Under the pieces are notes generated by a model. That model saw only the letters and a program-made list of their open reading frames with translations. It did not search any database and was not told the DNA's origin. A program made the position numbers and the translations under genes. This document shows positions 7,559 to 17,200 of a stretch of DNA of 64,000 nucleotides, one piece after another (position 1 is the stretch's first letter; every line of letters starts with the position of its first letter). Source of the stretch: JAHJUB01 sp041653615 [NCBI: Candidatus Ratteibacteria bacterium]. GTDB lineage: Bacteria > Ratteibacteria > UBA8468 > MWAK01. The stretch spans positions 1 to 64,000 of the forward strand of contig JBAZEZ010000005.1 of NCBI GenBank assembly GCA_041653615.1. The letters run 5' to 3'.

Positions 7559-7690
7559 CTAGTAGGTTTGCGTAATGTCCTTAGAGGTTTTCGGATTGAT
7601 CTGCCCCGCATCCTTTTGGTGCAGATTGTGAATCACAGCCAAAACCTCGAAATCAGTCTGCTCGAACGTATAAATTAGGAACAACCCCCT
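7559..7690 (-). pseudogene. C-terminal fragment of a ParE/RelE-type toxin gene
   Basis: Read on the minus strand, the frame encodes RGLFLIYTFEQTDFEVLAVIHN and continues to a TAG. This resembles the last strands of ParE/RelE toxins (pattern: hydrophobic-Y..E...V.VL.V.H). An in-frame TAG immediately precedes it and there is no upstream part of the toxin or any antitoxin, so it is a decayed remnant. Assignment rests on a short motif and is tentative. Confidence 0.4.
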
Positions 7691-7817
7691 ATTTCTCTAA
7701 AAGGTAATTATTTGGAATCTCGAAACCATTATATCCTAGATTTCCTCGTGTATTCAAGTCGTTTGCGCTGATTGGGAAAGTGAGTTTGGCGTACATGCGG
7801 AAAAGTAATTGTTTCTG

Positions 7818-7965
7818 TTCAGATAGTTCTTTCAACGGGCATGCGGAGCAAGGTGCGGGCATGGTGTCCGCCGAAGCTTTAGCGTAGGCGGACGAGCGAC
7901 GAAGCTCCGTGGAGTGAATTTCCACGCCGGGGAAATCAAGCGTCCCGTTGAAAGAACTATCTGAA
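7818..7965. repeat. 148-bp element with perfect 22-bp terminal inverted repeats
   Basis: TTCAGATAGTTCTTTCAACGGG (7818-7839) is the exact reverse complement of 7944-7965, and similarity continues outward (GTTTCTG versus CCAGGAAAT). Inside are a nested GTCCGCC...GGCGGAC hairpin and CGGAGC/GCTCCG, so a transcript of either strand would fold into a long branched stem. A 78-codon open frame runs through it on the minus strand but contains the repeat-encoded peptide SSAYAKASADT and looks like a by-product. This may be a MITE-like element or a structured RNA gene. The rest of 7514-8198 holds the toxin fragment, repeats and no gene. Confidence 0.65.
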
Positions 7966-8062
7966 CCAGGAAATTTGCTTATGTCGGATTTTATTGTCGG
8001 TGACCCTCCTTTCTTTTTCCTGCCTGTTTGTGCTATAATAATTAATTAAATTCCGGTGATTA

Positions 8063-8180
8063 AAAGACGAGATTGCCGCGCTGGACTACGCTCGCAATGA
8101 CCCGCCGTCGCCAGAGGCTATGGCGGGCAAAGCATACAAACGAGATTGCCGCGGTCGCAAATAACGCTCCCTCGCAATGA
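8063..8180. repeat. Repeat cluster upstream of bipA
   Basis: Two copies of the family E unit (GACGAGATTGCCGCG...CTCGCAATGAC) flank a CCGCCGTCGCCAGAGGCTATGGCGGGCAAAG segment related to family C. Identical-looking modules appear near 5241 and 33196. No gene is present. The right end comes within 20 bases of the bipA start. Confidence 0.7.
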
Positions 8181-8198
8181 CGTATGATACCCTAAATT

Positions 8199-9998
8199 AT
8201 GGAAATTAGAAATATTGCTATTATCGCGCACGTTGACCACGGGAAGACCACCCTGACCGATACCCTGATGCGCCAGACGGGTATGATTAGCGGCAACGAG
8301 AGCATGGATAGCAATTCCATCGAACAGGAAAGAGGCATTACCATCTACTCCAAAAACACTTCCATTTTTTACCGCCATACTAAAATCAATATCGTTGATA
8401 CGCCGGGGCACGCCGATTTCAGTTCGGAAGTGGAAAGAGTTTTGCGTTCGGTTGACTGCGTTTTGCTGTTGGTTGACGTGCAGGACGGGCCGATGCCGCA
8501 AACCAAGTTTGTTTTAAGGAAATCGCTGGAACTCGGGCTTAAGCCGATTGTGGTGATTAACAAGATGGATAAACCGACCGCGCGGCCGAAAGAAGTTCTG
8601 GAACTGATTTACGAACTTTTTTTGAATTTAGGAGCCACCGACGAGCAATTGGATTTTCCGGTTGTTTACGCTTCTTCCAAGCAGGGGATAGCCAAGTTGG
8701 ACCCGGCGGACGAGTCGGATAACCTGAATCCTTTGCTGGACGTGATTCTGGAAAAAGTTAAGCCGGCATCCAACAAAAAAGCGGCGGCCAAGTCCCTGGC
8801 GGCCCAGCCGTTTAACCTGGCTTACGATAATTTCCTGGGACGCTGCGCCATCTGCCGGGTTTACGAAGGCAAGATTAAAACCGGGCAGCAGGTTTTTGTG
8901 CATAATATTTACGGCGAAAGCCGCCAGTATAAAATAACCAAGCTTTTTACTTTTCACGGATTGGAAAAGAAAGAAGTCCCTGAGGCTGTGGTCGGTGACA
9001 TCGTGATGGTGGCCGGATTACCGGATATTTACATCGGCGAAACAATTTCGGAAACCGCCGACCAGCCGTTATTGCCGGGCATCAAGATTGATGAACCGAC
9101 TATCTCCCTGAATTTTTTGGTGAACAACTCGCCGTTGGCCGGCCGGGAGGGAAAATTTGTAACCATCCGCCAGCTTAAAGAACGGCTGAAGAAAGAACTG
9201 GAAGTCAACGTCGGTTTGCGGATAGATTTTTCCAACAAGGCCTTTTACAAAGTTTTCGGACGCGGTGAATTGCACGTCGCGGTGCTGCTGGAAAACCTGA
9301 GGCGGGAGGGTTATGAGTTGCAAATTTCCCAGCCGCAGGTTGTCATTAAGGAACATGACGGCGTAAAACTGGAGCCCTTTGAAGAGGTGATAATTGACGT
9401 CCCGGAGAATATGGTCGGTGCGGTTATCGGAAAATTATCCAAGCGCCAGGGAAGAATTATCAGTATTAAAAACAAGCATAATGAAACCAGGCTGATTTTT
9501 GAAATCCCGACCCGGGGTTTGCTCGGTTATCGCAAAGAATTCGTGGTTGATACCCGCGGGGAAGGAATTTTGTGCTCTAACTTTCTGGATTTCCGGCCCC
9601 TGGCCGGTGAAGTGGAAAAGAGCGAAGTCGGTTCCATGGTGTCTATGGCTACCGGCAAGGCCTCGGCTTTCGCGCTCTGGGGCTTGCAGAGAAGAGGCTC
9701 TTTATACATCGGTCCCAATGCCGCCGTTTACGAAGGAATGGTTATCGGCAATACCGCCAAAGGGGATGACATGGTGGCGAATCCGACCAAAGGCAAACAG
9801 TTGTCAAACATGCGTTCTTCCGGCTCGGACGACGCTATCGTTTTGATTCCGCCGCAGGAATTAACCTTAGAAAACGCTTTAAGTATTATGAATAACGACG
9901 AATACCTGGAAGTTACCCCGCAGAATATCCGCTTGAGAAAGCAGCACCTGACTGAAAACGACCGCTCCAAGGCCAGAAAAACCGTTATCGTGGAATGA
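8199..9998 (+). CDS. typA: Ribosome-associated translational GTPase TypA/BipA
   Basis: A 599-residue translation-factor GTPase that binds the 70S ribosome and supports assembly and stress adaptation. G-motifs are [12 protein letters not shown] (P-loop, about residues 10-20), RGITI (switch I), DTPGHADF (switch II), NKMDKP and ASSKQG. These are followed by domain II, EF-G-like domains III and V ([22 protein letters not shown]) and the BipA-specific C-terminal domain ending in [25 protein letters not shown]...[32 protein letters not shown]. No Shine-Dalgarno precedes the ATG; a TATGAT box lies 10 bases upstream. The last 4 bases overlap the next gene (ATGA), indicating translational coupling. 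Confidence 0.96.
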   Translation: MEIRNIAIIAHVDHGKTTLTDTLMRQTGMISGNESMDSNSIEQERGITIYSKNTSIFYRHTKINIVDTPGHADFSSEVERVLRSVDCVLLLVDVQDGPMPQTKFVLRKSLELGLKPIVVINKMDKPTARPKEVLELIYELFLNLGATDEQLDFPVVYASSKQGIAKLDPADESDNLNPLLDVILEKVKPASNKKAAAKSLAAQPFNLAYDNFLGRCAICRVYEGKIKTGQQVFVHNIYGESRQYKITKLFTFHGLEKKEVPEAVVGDIVMVAGLPDIYIGETISETADQPLLPGIKIDEPTISLNFLVNNSPLAGREGKFVTIRQLKERLKKELEVNVGLRIDFSNKAFYKVFGRGELHVAVLLENLRREGYELQISQPQVVIKEHDGVKLEPFEEVIIDVPENMVGAVIGKLSKRQGRIISIKNKHNETRLIFEIPTRGLLGYRKEFVVDTRGEGILCSNFLDFRPLAGEVEKSEVGSMVSMATGKASAFALWGLQRRGSLYIGPNAAVYEGMVIGNTAKGDDMVANPTKGKQLSNMRSSGSDDAIVLIPPQELTLENALSIMNNDEYLEVTPQNIRLRKQHLTENDRSKARKTVIVE

Positions 9999-11221
9999 AA
10001 AAATACCCGGTGGTCGTAATTGGTTCCGGCCCGGCCGGAATTATGGCCGCGCTCCAGTCAGCCGGCAGGGGCATTCAAACCCTGCTGTTGGAAAAGAACA
10101 GTTCCATCGGAAACAAGCTGTTGATTACCGGCGGCGGCCGGTGCAACCTGACCAACAACCGCGACCTGCCCGATTTTATCGCTTCCTACCATAACGGTAA
10201 TTTTTTGCGCAACGCTTTTGCCCGATTCGACAATCAGGACCTGATTGCTTTTTTTGAGGAAAAGGGTGTTAAACTGGTTGTGGAGCAGGAACACCTGATT
10301 TTTCCGGTCAGCCAGTCGGCTCAATCCGTGGTGGATTTTCTACTGGCGCAATTGAAGCAAAACAAAGTTGACTTGTGGTTGAAAAATCCGGTTTTAGATA
10401 TTCAAAAAAATAGTAACCGGCTTTTTGAAATAACCACTGTTACCGGACCGATTATCGCGGAAAAAATCATTTTGGCCACCGGCGGTAAAAGTTATCCGCA
10501 AACCGGTTCCACCGGAGACGGATACGGCCCGGCCGAAAAATTCGGCCACACGGTTACTAAGCCGAAACCGGCTTTGTGCGGCATCGCGCTCCAGGAAGCC
10601 TGGCATAAAAAATGGCAGGGAATTTCCCTGGAAAAGGCCGGGCTGAGATTGATGCTGGAAAAGAAGCGGCTCGGTTCGGAATCCGGTGAAATCATCTTTA
10701 CCCATTTCGGAATTTCCGGTCCGGCGGTGCTTAACCTTTCGCGCTATTTAACCGACGTGGAAGATAAACGCGCAACCCATCTGCTGGTCGATTTTCTACC
10801 GGCACTAAACGCGGATGTTTTGCAAGCAAGGCTGATGGATGAATTTGTCCGGCACGGCCGGATGACTGCCCGGAAAATTTTGAGTACCCTGGTTCCGTCC
10901 AGAATCGCGGAGCAGATTGTAAATTTTGCCGGGATTTCGGAAGAGAAAACCGCCAGCAATATTACCGGCAGAGAAAGGCAGACGCTTGTTTTCCTGCTTA
11001 ACAGTTTTCCATTGGTGGTGGATGGCTTGTTGCCGATTGAGGAGGCGATGGTAACCCGGGGTGGAGTGAACGTAAAAGAGCTCAATCCCCAGACGATGGA
11101 ATCAAAGATTGTTCCGGGTCTTTACTTTGCCGGGGAGGTTATTGACGTGGACGGCAAGACCGGCGGATTCAATCTCCAGGCCGCTTTTTCCACCGGTTTC
11201 GTTGCCGGCACCCACGTATGA
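9995..11221 (+). CDS. HI0933/YhiN-type FAD-dependent oxidoreductase
   Basis: A 408-residue flavoprotein with an N-terminal Rossmann fold VVIGSGPAGIMAALQSAGRG (about residues 6-25), the family signature GGGRCNLTNN and a C-terminal FAD-contact block FAGEVIDVDGKTGGFNLQAAFSTGFVAG. The physiological substrate of this widespread family is not established. Start and stop overlap both neighbours as ATGA, placing it in a bipA - oxidoreductase - dipeptidase operon. Confidence 0.9.
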   Translation: MKKYPVVVIGSGPAGIMAALQSAGRGIQTLLLEKNSSIGNKLLITGGGRCNLTNNRDLPDFIASYHNGNFLRNAFARFDNQDLIAFFEEKGVKLVVEQEHLIFPVSQSAQSVVDFLLAQLKQNKVDLWLKNPVLDIQKNSNRLFEITTVTGPIIAEKIILATGGKSYPQTGSTGDGYGPAEKFGHTVTKPKPALCGIALQEAWHKKWQGISLEKAGLRLMLEKKRLGSESGEIIFTHFGISGPAVLNLSRYLTDVEDKRATHLLVDFLPALNADVLQARLMDEFVRHGRMTARKILSTLVPSRIAEQIVNFAGISEEKTASNITGRERQTLVFLLNSFPLVVDGLLPIEEAMVTRGGVNVKELNPQTMESKIVPGLYFAGEVIDVDGKTGGFNLQAAFSTGFVAGTHV

Positions 11222-11931
11222 AGAGAAAAACGATTCGTACGCCGGCGGTTCTATTTGTTATTTTTTTTACTGTTCTCGCCGGAATTTCGGTTGGCCGGGC
11301 ACAGGAGAAAGTTTTGCCCGATGGTTTTGTTTATGTTGACACAGTCGTTCCGGATGTCAAGGTTGAACTGCGCTACGGCACAGCGCATAACTTTGTCGGC
11401 GCCCGCATTGACGGGTACGTCGTTCCGAAATGCATCCTTACGCGGCAGGCCGCGGAAGCGTTGAAAAAAGTTCAGGCGGAGTTGAAACCGTTCGGTCTGG
11501 GCCTGAAAATTTACGACGCTTACCGGCCGAAGCAGGCAGTTGACCATTTTCGCCGTTGGGCCGCGAACGCGTCCGACGTACGGATGAAAGCCGAGTTTTA
11601 TCCCGAAACGGATAAAAAAGATTTGTTCCGGAAGGGATACCTGGCGAGCCGGTCAGGCCACAGCCGGGGCAGTACCGTTGACCTGACGCTTGCGCCGCTG
11701 GACGCGAAAAGTCCGGAAGATGTCCTTGATATGGGCAGTCTTTTTGATTTTTTCGGACCCAGTTCACGGACGGATAGTCATTCGGTGGAACCCGGCCCGC
11801 GCGCCCACCGGATGCTCCTTCAGGTTCTGATGAAAAAATACGGGTTTCGGCCCTATGCTTACGAATGGTGGCATTTCACGCTGAAGAATGAACCTTTTCC
11901 CGGCACCTATTTTAATTTTCCCGTTCAATAA
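11218..11931 (+). CDS. VanX/DdpX-type D-alanyl-D-alanine dipeptidase (M15D), exported
   Basis: A zinc peptidase that cleaves D-Ala-D-Ala or related cell-wall dipeptides. The 237-residue protein starts with a signal peptide (VLFVIFFTVLAGISVGRAQ, cleavage near residue 28). Zinc and catalytic residues are in SGHSRGSTVDLTL (His148, Asp155) and EWWHF (Glu216, His219), with IYDAYRP also typical. Export suggests scavenging of peptidoglycan dipeptides in the periplasm rather than VanX-style vancomycin resistance, and no D-Lac ligase is present. Overlaps the upstream oxidoreductase by 4 bases. Confidence 0.9.
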   Translation: MKRKTIRTPAVLFVIFFTVLAGISVGRAQEKVLPDGFVYVDTVVPDVKVELRYGTAHNFVGARIDGYVVPKCILTRQAAEALKKVQAELKPFGLGLKIYDAYRPKQAVDHFRRWAANASDVRMKAEFYPETDKKDLFRKGYLASRSGHSRGSTVDLTLAPLDAKSPEDVLDMGSLFDFFGPSSRTDSHSVEPGPRAHRMLLQVLMKKYGFRPYAYEWWHFTLKNEPFPGTYFNFPVQ

Positions 11932-11969
11932 TGTTGTTTTTTTCAACCGGTACGCATAAGACCACCGGC

Positions 11970-12117
11970 GCATTGCAAACGCCTCACATTGAGCGGCTTC
12001 GCCGTATCGGCGTTTATGCTATGGTGGTCAAAACCCACCTTCGCAATACGGACATCTCGTTACCAGGCGGCTTCGCCGCCACGAGGCGTCCTTGCTTCGG
12101 CGGGCAAAGGGAGGAGT
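11970..12117. repeat. Family C palindrome(s) ending at the FKBP ribosome-binding site
   Basis: A diverged unit (11970-12027) is followed by a good copy: CCCACCTTCGCAATACGG, GGCGGCTTCGCCGCC hairpin, GAGGCGTCC, then TTCGGCGGGCAAAGGGAGGA. The GGGAGG at its end is the Shine-Dalgarno of the following gene, 4 bases from the ATG. Other copies sit the same way at 30608-30720, 48363-48440, 55631-55712, 58270-58307 and 61172-61252. Confidence 0.85.
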
Positions 12118-12118
12118 T

Positions 12119-12811
12119 ATGGTCTTAAAATGTATGACGGTTTTGGCGGTAGTTGGGCTGTTGGCTACTCAAGTGAACGCCGCACAGGGGTTGGTGCTTA
12201 AGACCCAGAAGGAGAAGGTAAGTTACGGTATCGGGGTCAGCATCGCGAAAAGTTTTAAACCGCAAGGCGTTGAGGTTGATGTAGAGGCTTTAGTGAAAGG
12301 TATAAGGGACGGGCTTTCCGGTGGAAAGCTGCTTATGACCGATAATGAAATTCAAACAACCATGAGCGCGTTTCAGGCCGAGTTGAAGCAGAAACAGGCT
12401 CAGGGTAAAGGAGCGGCGTCAATGGAAAATAAGAAAGAAGGGGCCGCTTTTTTGGCCGGCAACAAAACTAAGCAAGGCGTGGTGACTTTGCCCAGCGGGC
12501 TGCAGTACAAAATCCTCAAGGCGGGCAAAGGAAAGAAGCCGGTGGGAACCGATACGGTGGAGTGTAATTACCGGGGCACCCTTATTAACGGAACCGAGTT
12601 TGACAGTTCCTATCGCCGCGGACAATCCGCTTCTTTCCCGGTTTCCGGGGTAATTCCCGGTTGGACCGAAGCCCTGAAACTGATGCCGGTGGGTTCCAAG
12701 TGGCAGCTCTTTGTTCCTTCCCAGCTTGCTTACGGAGCGCAGGGCGCAGGCCGCGACATCGGGCCGGACGCGACGCTTATTTTTGAGGTGGAACTCCTGT
12801 CTATTAAATAA
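12119..12811 (+). CDS. FKBP-type peptidyl-prolyl cis-trans isomerase (Mip/FkpA-like), exported
   Basis: Catalyses proline isomerisation during folding of envelope proteins. The chosen ATG follows GGGAGGAGTT; an in-frame TTG 27 bases upstream lies within a repeat and is rejected. The 230-residue protein has a signal peptide (MTVLAVVGLLATQVNA), an N-terminal dimerisation region (KVSYGIGVSIAKSF...LMTDNEIQTTMSAFQAELKQKQ) and a C-terminal FKBP domain (PSGLQYKILKAGKGKKPVGTDTVECNYRGTLINGTEFDSSY...VIPGWTEAL...LAYGAQGAGRDIGPDATLIFEVELLSI). This order matches periplasmic FkpA/Mip chaperones. Confidence 0.93.
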   Translation: MVLKCMTVLAVVGLLATQVNAAQGLVLKTQKEKVSYGIGVSIAKSFKPQGVEVDVEALVKGIRDGLSGGKLLMTDNEIQTTMSAFQAELKQKQAQGKGAASMENKKEGAAFLAGNKTKQGVVTLPSGLQYKILKAGKGKKPVGTDTVECNYRGTLINGTEFDSSYRRGQSASFPVSGVIPGWTEALKLMPVGSKWQLFVPSQLAYGAQGAGRDIGPDATLIFEVELLSIK

Positions 12812-12833
12812 TTTAATTGAATAGGGATTTTTT

Positions 12834-12955
12834 GGACGCAGATGTACGCAGAAACTACGGGATAAAGATTAAAGATAATTTAGAGTAATTTTAGAGCACT
12901 TCCTTAAAGTAATCTTTAAATTTGTATCCGCGATTATCTGCGGTAATCTGCGTCC
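12834..12955. repeat. Dispersed ~125-bp repeat, family A (copy 2)
   Basis: Begins GGACGCAGATGTACGCAGAA and ends ATCTGCGGTAATCTGCGTCC. It lies between the convergent FKBP and ftsZ genes and is closely similar to the copy at 4439-4562, including the internal TTAGAG...TTTAAAG segment. Confidence 0.9.
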
Positions 12956-12963
12956 GACCGCCC

Positions 12964-14070
12964 TTAGTCTTTGCCGAGTTTTCTTCGGAGGTAGGCCGGG
13001 AGGTCTCCTTCATTATCAAATAGCAGCGGCTGGTTGCCGTCTGTTGATTCTCCCATGTTCTTTCTTTTTGTTTTATAACGGACCGGTTCCGGTTCGGCTG
13101 CGGCAACCGGAACAGCAACATTGTCCAGACCGGTGGCAACCACCATTATTTTTAACGCATCCTGAAATTGCGGTTCCAACGCCACCCCGGTAAATTTTTT
13201 GGCTTTAGCCGGGAGCAGTGATTCCACGGTTTTCATAACCTGGTTTACCTCGAAGATGGTCAGGGTATCGCTGCCGGTAATGCTGACCAGGATATTGCGG
13301 CTTTTAAGCAGGGATTCTTTCTGGAGAAATGGGTTGCCGGCCGCCATTTTGGCGGCTTCTTCCGCCCGGTTCGGACCACGGGCGATGCCGATGCCCATCA
13401 ATCCGTCACCCCCGCCTTTGATAGTGGTGCGCAAATCGGCGAAATCAAGGTTGATGTGGCCCGGTTTGGTCAGGAGGTCGGAAATACCCGATATCCCCTG
13501 GTAAAAAATCTCATTTATCTTTTCAAAGGCTTCGGTTAATTTGGTATCGGTCGGTAACAGCTCGAACATTTTATCGTTGGAAATTGTGATTAAGGTGTCC
13601 GTGTATTTTTTTAATTCCTCAATCCCCTTGCGGGCAGTTTCCATCTTTGCCGCGCCGTCGAAATAAAAGGGCAGATTAACGAGCCCGATTACCAACGCGC
13701 CGTTATTTTTGGCAATCTCGGCAATTATTGGACCGGCCCCGGTGCCGGTCCCGCCGCCCGCTCCCATCGTTAGGAAGACAATCCGGGCCCCTTTCAACAA
13801 TTCGCCGAGTTGCGCGCGGTCTTCCTCGGCCGCGAACCTGCCCAGTTCCGGGTTGCCGCCGGCGCCCAGACCCCGGGTTAACTTACGGCCAATCAGGAAT
13901 TTAATCGGAACTTTAATCTCGGTCAGCGCCTGAAGGTCGGTATTAACCGCGGCTATGGCTACCCCGGTGAGTTTCTCCGCCATTCGGTTGACCATATTCC
14001 CGCCGGACCCGCCTACGCCTACTACTTTTATTCCGATGTTGCCCGGTTTTTCGGCTACGCGTATCCGCAT
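12964..14070 (-). CDS. ftsZ: Cell division protein FtsZ
   Basis: Tubulin-like GTPase that polymerises into the cytokinetic Z ring. The 368-residue protein has the glycine-rich VVGVGGSGGNMVNRM motif, the tubulin signature MGAGGGTGTGAGP (about residues 102-114), NLDFADLRT (T7 loop, GTP hydrolysis) and the C-terminal protein-binding peptide DLPAYLRRKLGKD after a short variable linker. It stands alone: no ftsA, ftsQ or mur genes flank it, unlike the classical dcw cluster. A promoter TTGACC-17-TAACAT ends 6 bases before the ATG with no Shine-Dalgarno, suggesting a leaderless transcript. Confidence 0.96.
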   Translation of the reverse strand: MRIRVAEKPGNIGIKVVGVGGSGGNMVNRMAEKLTGVAIAAVNTDLQALTEIKVPIKFLIGRKLTRGLGAGGNPELGRFAAEEDRAQLGELLKGARIVFLTMGAGGGTGTGAGPIIAEIAKNNGALVIGLVNLPFYFDGAAKMETARKGIEELKKYTDTLITISNDKMFELLPTDTKLTEAFEKINEIFYQGISGISDLLTKPGHINLDFADLRTTIKGGGDGLMGIGIARGPNRAEEAAKMAAGNPFLQKESLLKSRNILVSITGSDTLTIFEVNQVMKTVESLLPAKAKKFTGVALEPQFQDALKIMVVATGLDNVAVPVAAAEPEPVRYKTKRKNMGESTDGNQPLLFDNEGDLPAYLRRKLGKD

Positions 14071-14076
14071 TATTTA

Positions 14077-14105
14077 ATGTTAGCACCTTGTCTGTTTCAG
14101 GTCAA
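14077..14105 (-). promoter_or_regulatory. ftsZ promoter, leaderless configuration
   Basis: Minus-strand -35 TTGACC (14100-14105), 17-base spacer, -10 TAACAT (14077-14082), then 6 bases to the ATG at 14070. The predicted +1 falls at about the start codon. Confidence 0.6.
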
Positions 14106-14224
14106 TTGGGCAAGATGATTGTTTTACAGGGTTTAACAAGCCGGGATATAATTAGGTGTGTTCTTCGATGATTTGTTGATGATGAATGGGTAAAAGTTGT
14201 ATGAGGCGGAAGGAGTGAAACCAA

Positions 14225-17200
14225 TTGGAAAAAGGTAAAAGCGGATTTTTCGGATGGCTGAAGCGATTTAATTCTTCCGGGGAAACGTACGAACCGCTCC
14301 GGTATCGGGACAGCGACAAACCCCTGCGGGCGGAATTGCTCAGCATTGAACAGCTGGAACAGCACGCCGCCGAACTTGCCCAAAAGCATCGTGTCAGCTC
14401 GGAACGCGGACACGACCGTCTTCTGGGGCGTCTTTCCGGGAACGAACGCGTTCTGCTGGAAGCATATCGGATTATAGCGGAGGCGGTTTCGCGGGATCAG
14501 GAGATTTCTCCCGCCGGCGAATGGTTCCTGGACAATTTCTACCTCATTAAAGAGCAGATTCGCGCCGCGCGCCAACACTTGCCGAAAGGCTATAACCGGG
14601 AACTTCCGCGGTTGTCCTCGGGCGGGATGCTCGGTTACCCGCGCGTATACGATATTATTTTTGATCTCATCTCCCACGTGGACGGCCGGATGGACACGGG
14701 ATGCCTGGTCGGTTTCATCAGAGGATACCAGAAGGTGACTCCCCTGAAGATGGGTGAGTTATGGGCGATACCAATCATGCTGCGGCTGGCGCTGATCGAG
14801 AATTTACGGCGCATCATGGCGCGCCTTATCGTAAACAGGGGTGATTGGGACAAAGCCAACGACTGGGTGGACAAGCTGCTGGAAACAGCGGAACGGCAAC
14901 CGGGCGACCTTATTCTTTTGATGGCTGACCTGGCGCGTACGAATAAACTTATGCGCACCCCGTTTGTGGCTGAATTTGCCCGTCGTTTGCAGGGACAGGG
15001 TCCGGCTTTTGCTTTTACGCTCGCGTGGATTGAGCAGCGTCTGGGTGAGAAAGGACTCACAATTGAACAGGTCGTCCAGGATGAGAACCGTCAGCAAGCC
15101 GCCGACCAGGTATCCATCGCCAACAGCATTACCAGCATGCGTTTTGTGGACGAAATGGATTGGCACGCGTTCATCGAAACTGTGAGCACCGCGGAGTATA
15201 TTCTGCGTGACGACCCTTCCGGTACATACGCGCGCATGGATTTTGCTTCCCGGGACAGATACCGGCATGTCATCGAAGACATCGCCCGGCGGAGCGATTT
15301 GACCGAGAATGAAGTTGCCCAAGTAGCGGTGCGGCTGGCGCGGGAAAACTCTGTCGGAGGAGAACAGAAAAACCAAGCGTCTCACGTGGGGTACTATCTG
15401 GTGGATAAGGGTCTGCCTGTTTTGGAGCAAACGGTCGGGATACGACTGCCCTTTTTTCGAAAATTAAAAAAAGCGTACGGCGACGCGTGCCGGGATTGTT
15501 CCCTGACGCTTTATCTCGGAATGATATTTTTCCTGACCACCCTGGGTACGGCCGAATTGCTTATTCCGTGCTGGCGGTACGGAATGTCAGTACCGGCGAT
15601 TGCCGCGCTGGGCCTGTTTACTTTTTTGGCAGTCAGCCAGCTTGCGGTTGAGTTGGTCAATCGGGCGGTTACGCTGGCGGTGCGGCCGCGGTATCTGCCC
15701 AGGATGGATTTTTCGGAAGGTATCCCGATTGAAGCGCGTACGCTCGTGATTGTTCCGACTTTGTTCGCCAGCCGGAGCGAGATTGAAAGTTTGCTGCGCC
15801 AGTTGGAAATTCGCTATTTGGGAAACCGCGATGTAAATCTGCACTTTGCTTTGCTCACGGATTTTTATGATGCGCCCCGGGAAGTGATGCCGGATGACGA
15901 TGCGTTGCTGGCAATCGCGCGGGAAGGGATACAGGCGTTGAATGACCGGTATGGGCAGGAACGGACGGACATATTTTTTCTATTCCATCGTCCGCGGCGT
16001 TTCAACCCGCGGGAACAGACCTGGATGGGATTTGAACGCAAACGCGGAAAATTGGCGGATCTCAATGCTTTCCTTCGGGGAGGGGCGCGAGACCGTTTCT
16101 CTTTAGTTGTGGGCGAAACGCCGGTGCTTCAAAAGGTGAAATATGTGCTGACGCTGGATACGGACACGCAGTTGTCTCACGATTCGGCTCGTCAACTTGT
16201 TTCGGTTGCCGAGCATCCGTTGAACCGGCCGCGATATGATGAGCAAAAACAGCGCGTCTGCGAGGGATACGGTATTTTTCAGCCGCGCGTCGGAGTCAGC
16301 CTTTTGAGCGCGAACCGTTCTCTTTTCGCGCAGGTTTTTTCCGGGGACCCGAGACTTGATCCGTACACGCGCGCGATTTCGGACGTGTATCAGGACCTGT
16401 TTAATGAAGGCTCGTTCATCGGAAAGGGTCTGTACGATGTTGACATGTTCGCGCGGGTTCTGGAAGGAAAGTTCCCGGTCAACAGAATTCTTAGCCATGA
16501 CCTTTTGGAAGGATGTTACGCGCGAACGGCGCTGGTGAGCGATGTGCTGATTTGCGAGAACTTTCCGTCTACGTACAACGCGGACGCAAGCCGCAGGCAC
16601 CGGTGGATTCGCGGTGACTGGCAGATTGCCGCGTGGTTGTTTCCTTGTGTCCCCGGTCCCGGAAGGTTCCGGCTTAAAAATCACCTTTCCGCGTTCTCGC
16701 GTTGGAAGATTATTGACAACCTCCGCCGGAGTTTAGTGCCGGCCGCTTTGACGCTGATGCTCATCCTGGGATGGACGGCGGTGGGTCCGGTCTGGCTCTG
16801 GACCGTCGTGGGAGCCGGCATCATCCTGGGTCCGTCGTTCCTTTCGGCGATTGCGGATTTCACCCGGAAAGCATGGGGATTGACGCTTCGGTTCCGTTTG
16901 CGCGAGACATCCCGTTCCGTGGGCAGGTACCTGGTCCAAACGGTATTCACCCTGATTTTTCTGCCGTATGAGGCATACGTTAGTCTGGATGCGGTTTTGC
17001 GGACGGCCGGAAGGTTATTATTTACGCATCGGGGGCTTTTACAGTGGACGGCGGCTAAAAGCGTGGAACAAACGGCCCTGCAAAACCAAGATTCTTTCTG
17101 GAAAGCGATGTGGATTGCGCCGTTTATCGCGCTTTGCGTTACCGTTTATTTTGTCGTATTCAGCTCCGGATTCCATTTTGTACCCCTGGCAATTTTAATC

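Noticed and set aside
7689-7925. 78-codon minus-strand frame
   Set aside because: Contains the repeat-derived peptide SSAYAKASADT and runs through the inverted-repeat element; no ribosome site or family.
6656-11931. Glycopeptide (vancomycin) resistance cluster suggested by VanW- and VanX-like genes
   Set aside because: No vanH, vanA, vanR or vanS; the two genes are 3.7 kb apart on opposite strands and the VanX-like enzyme is exported.
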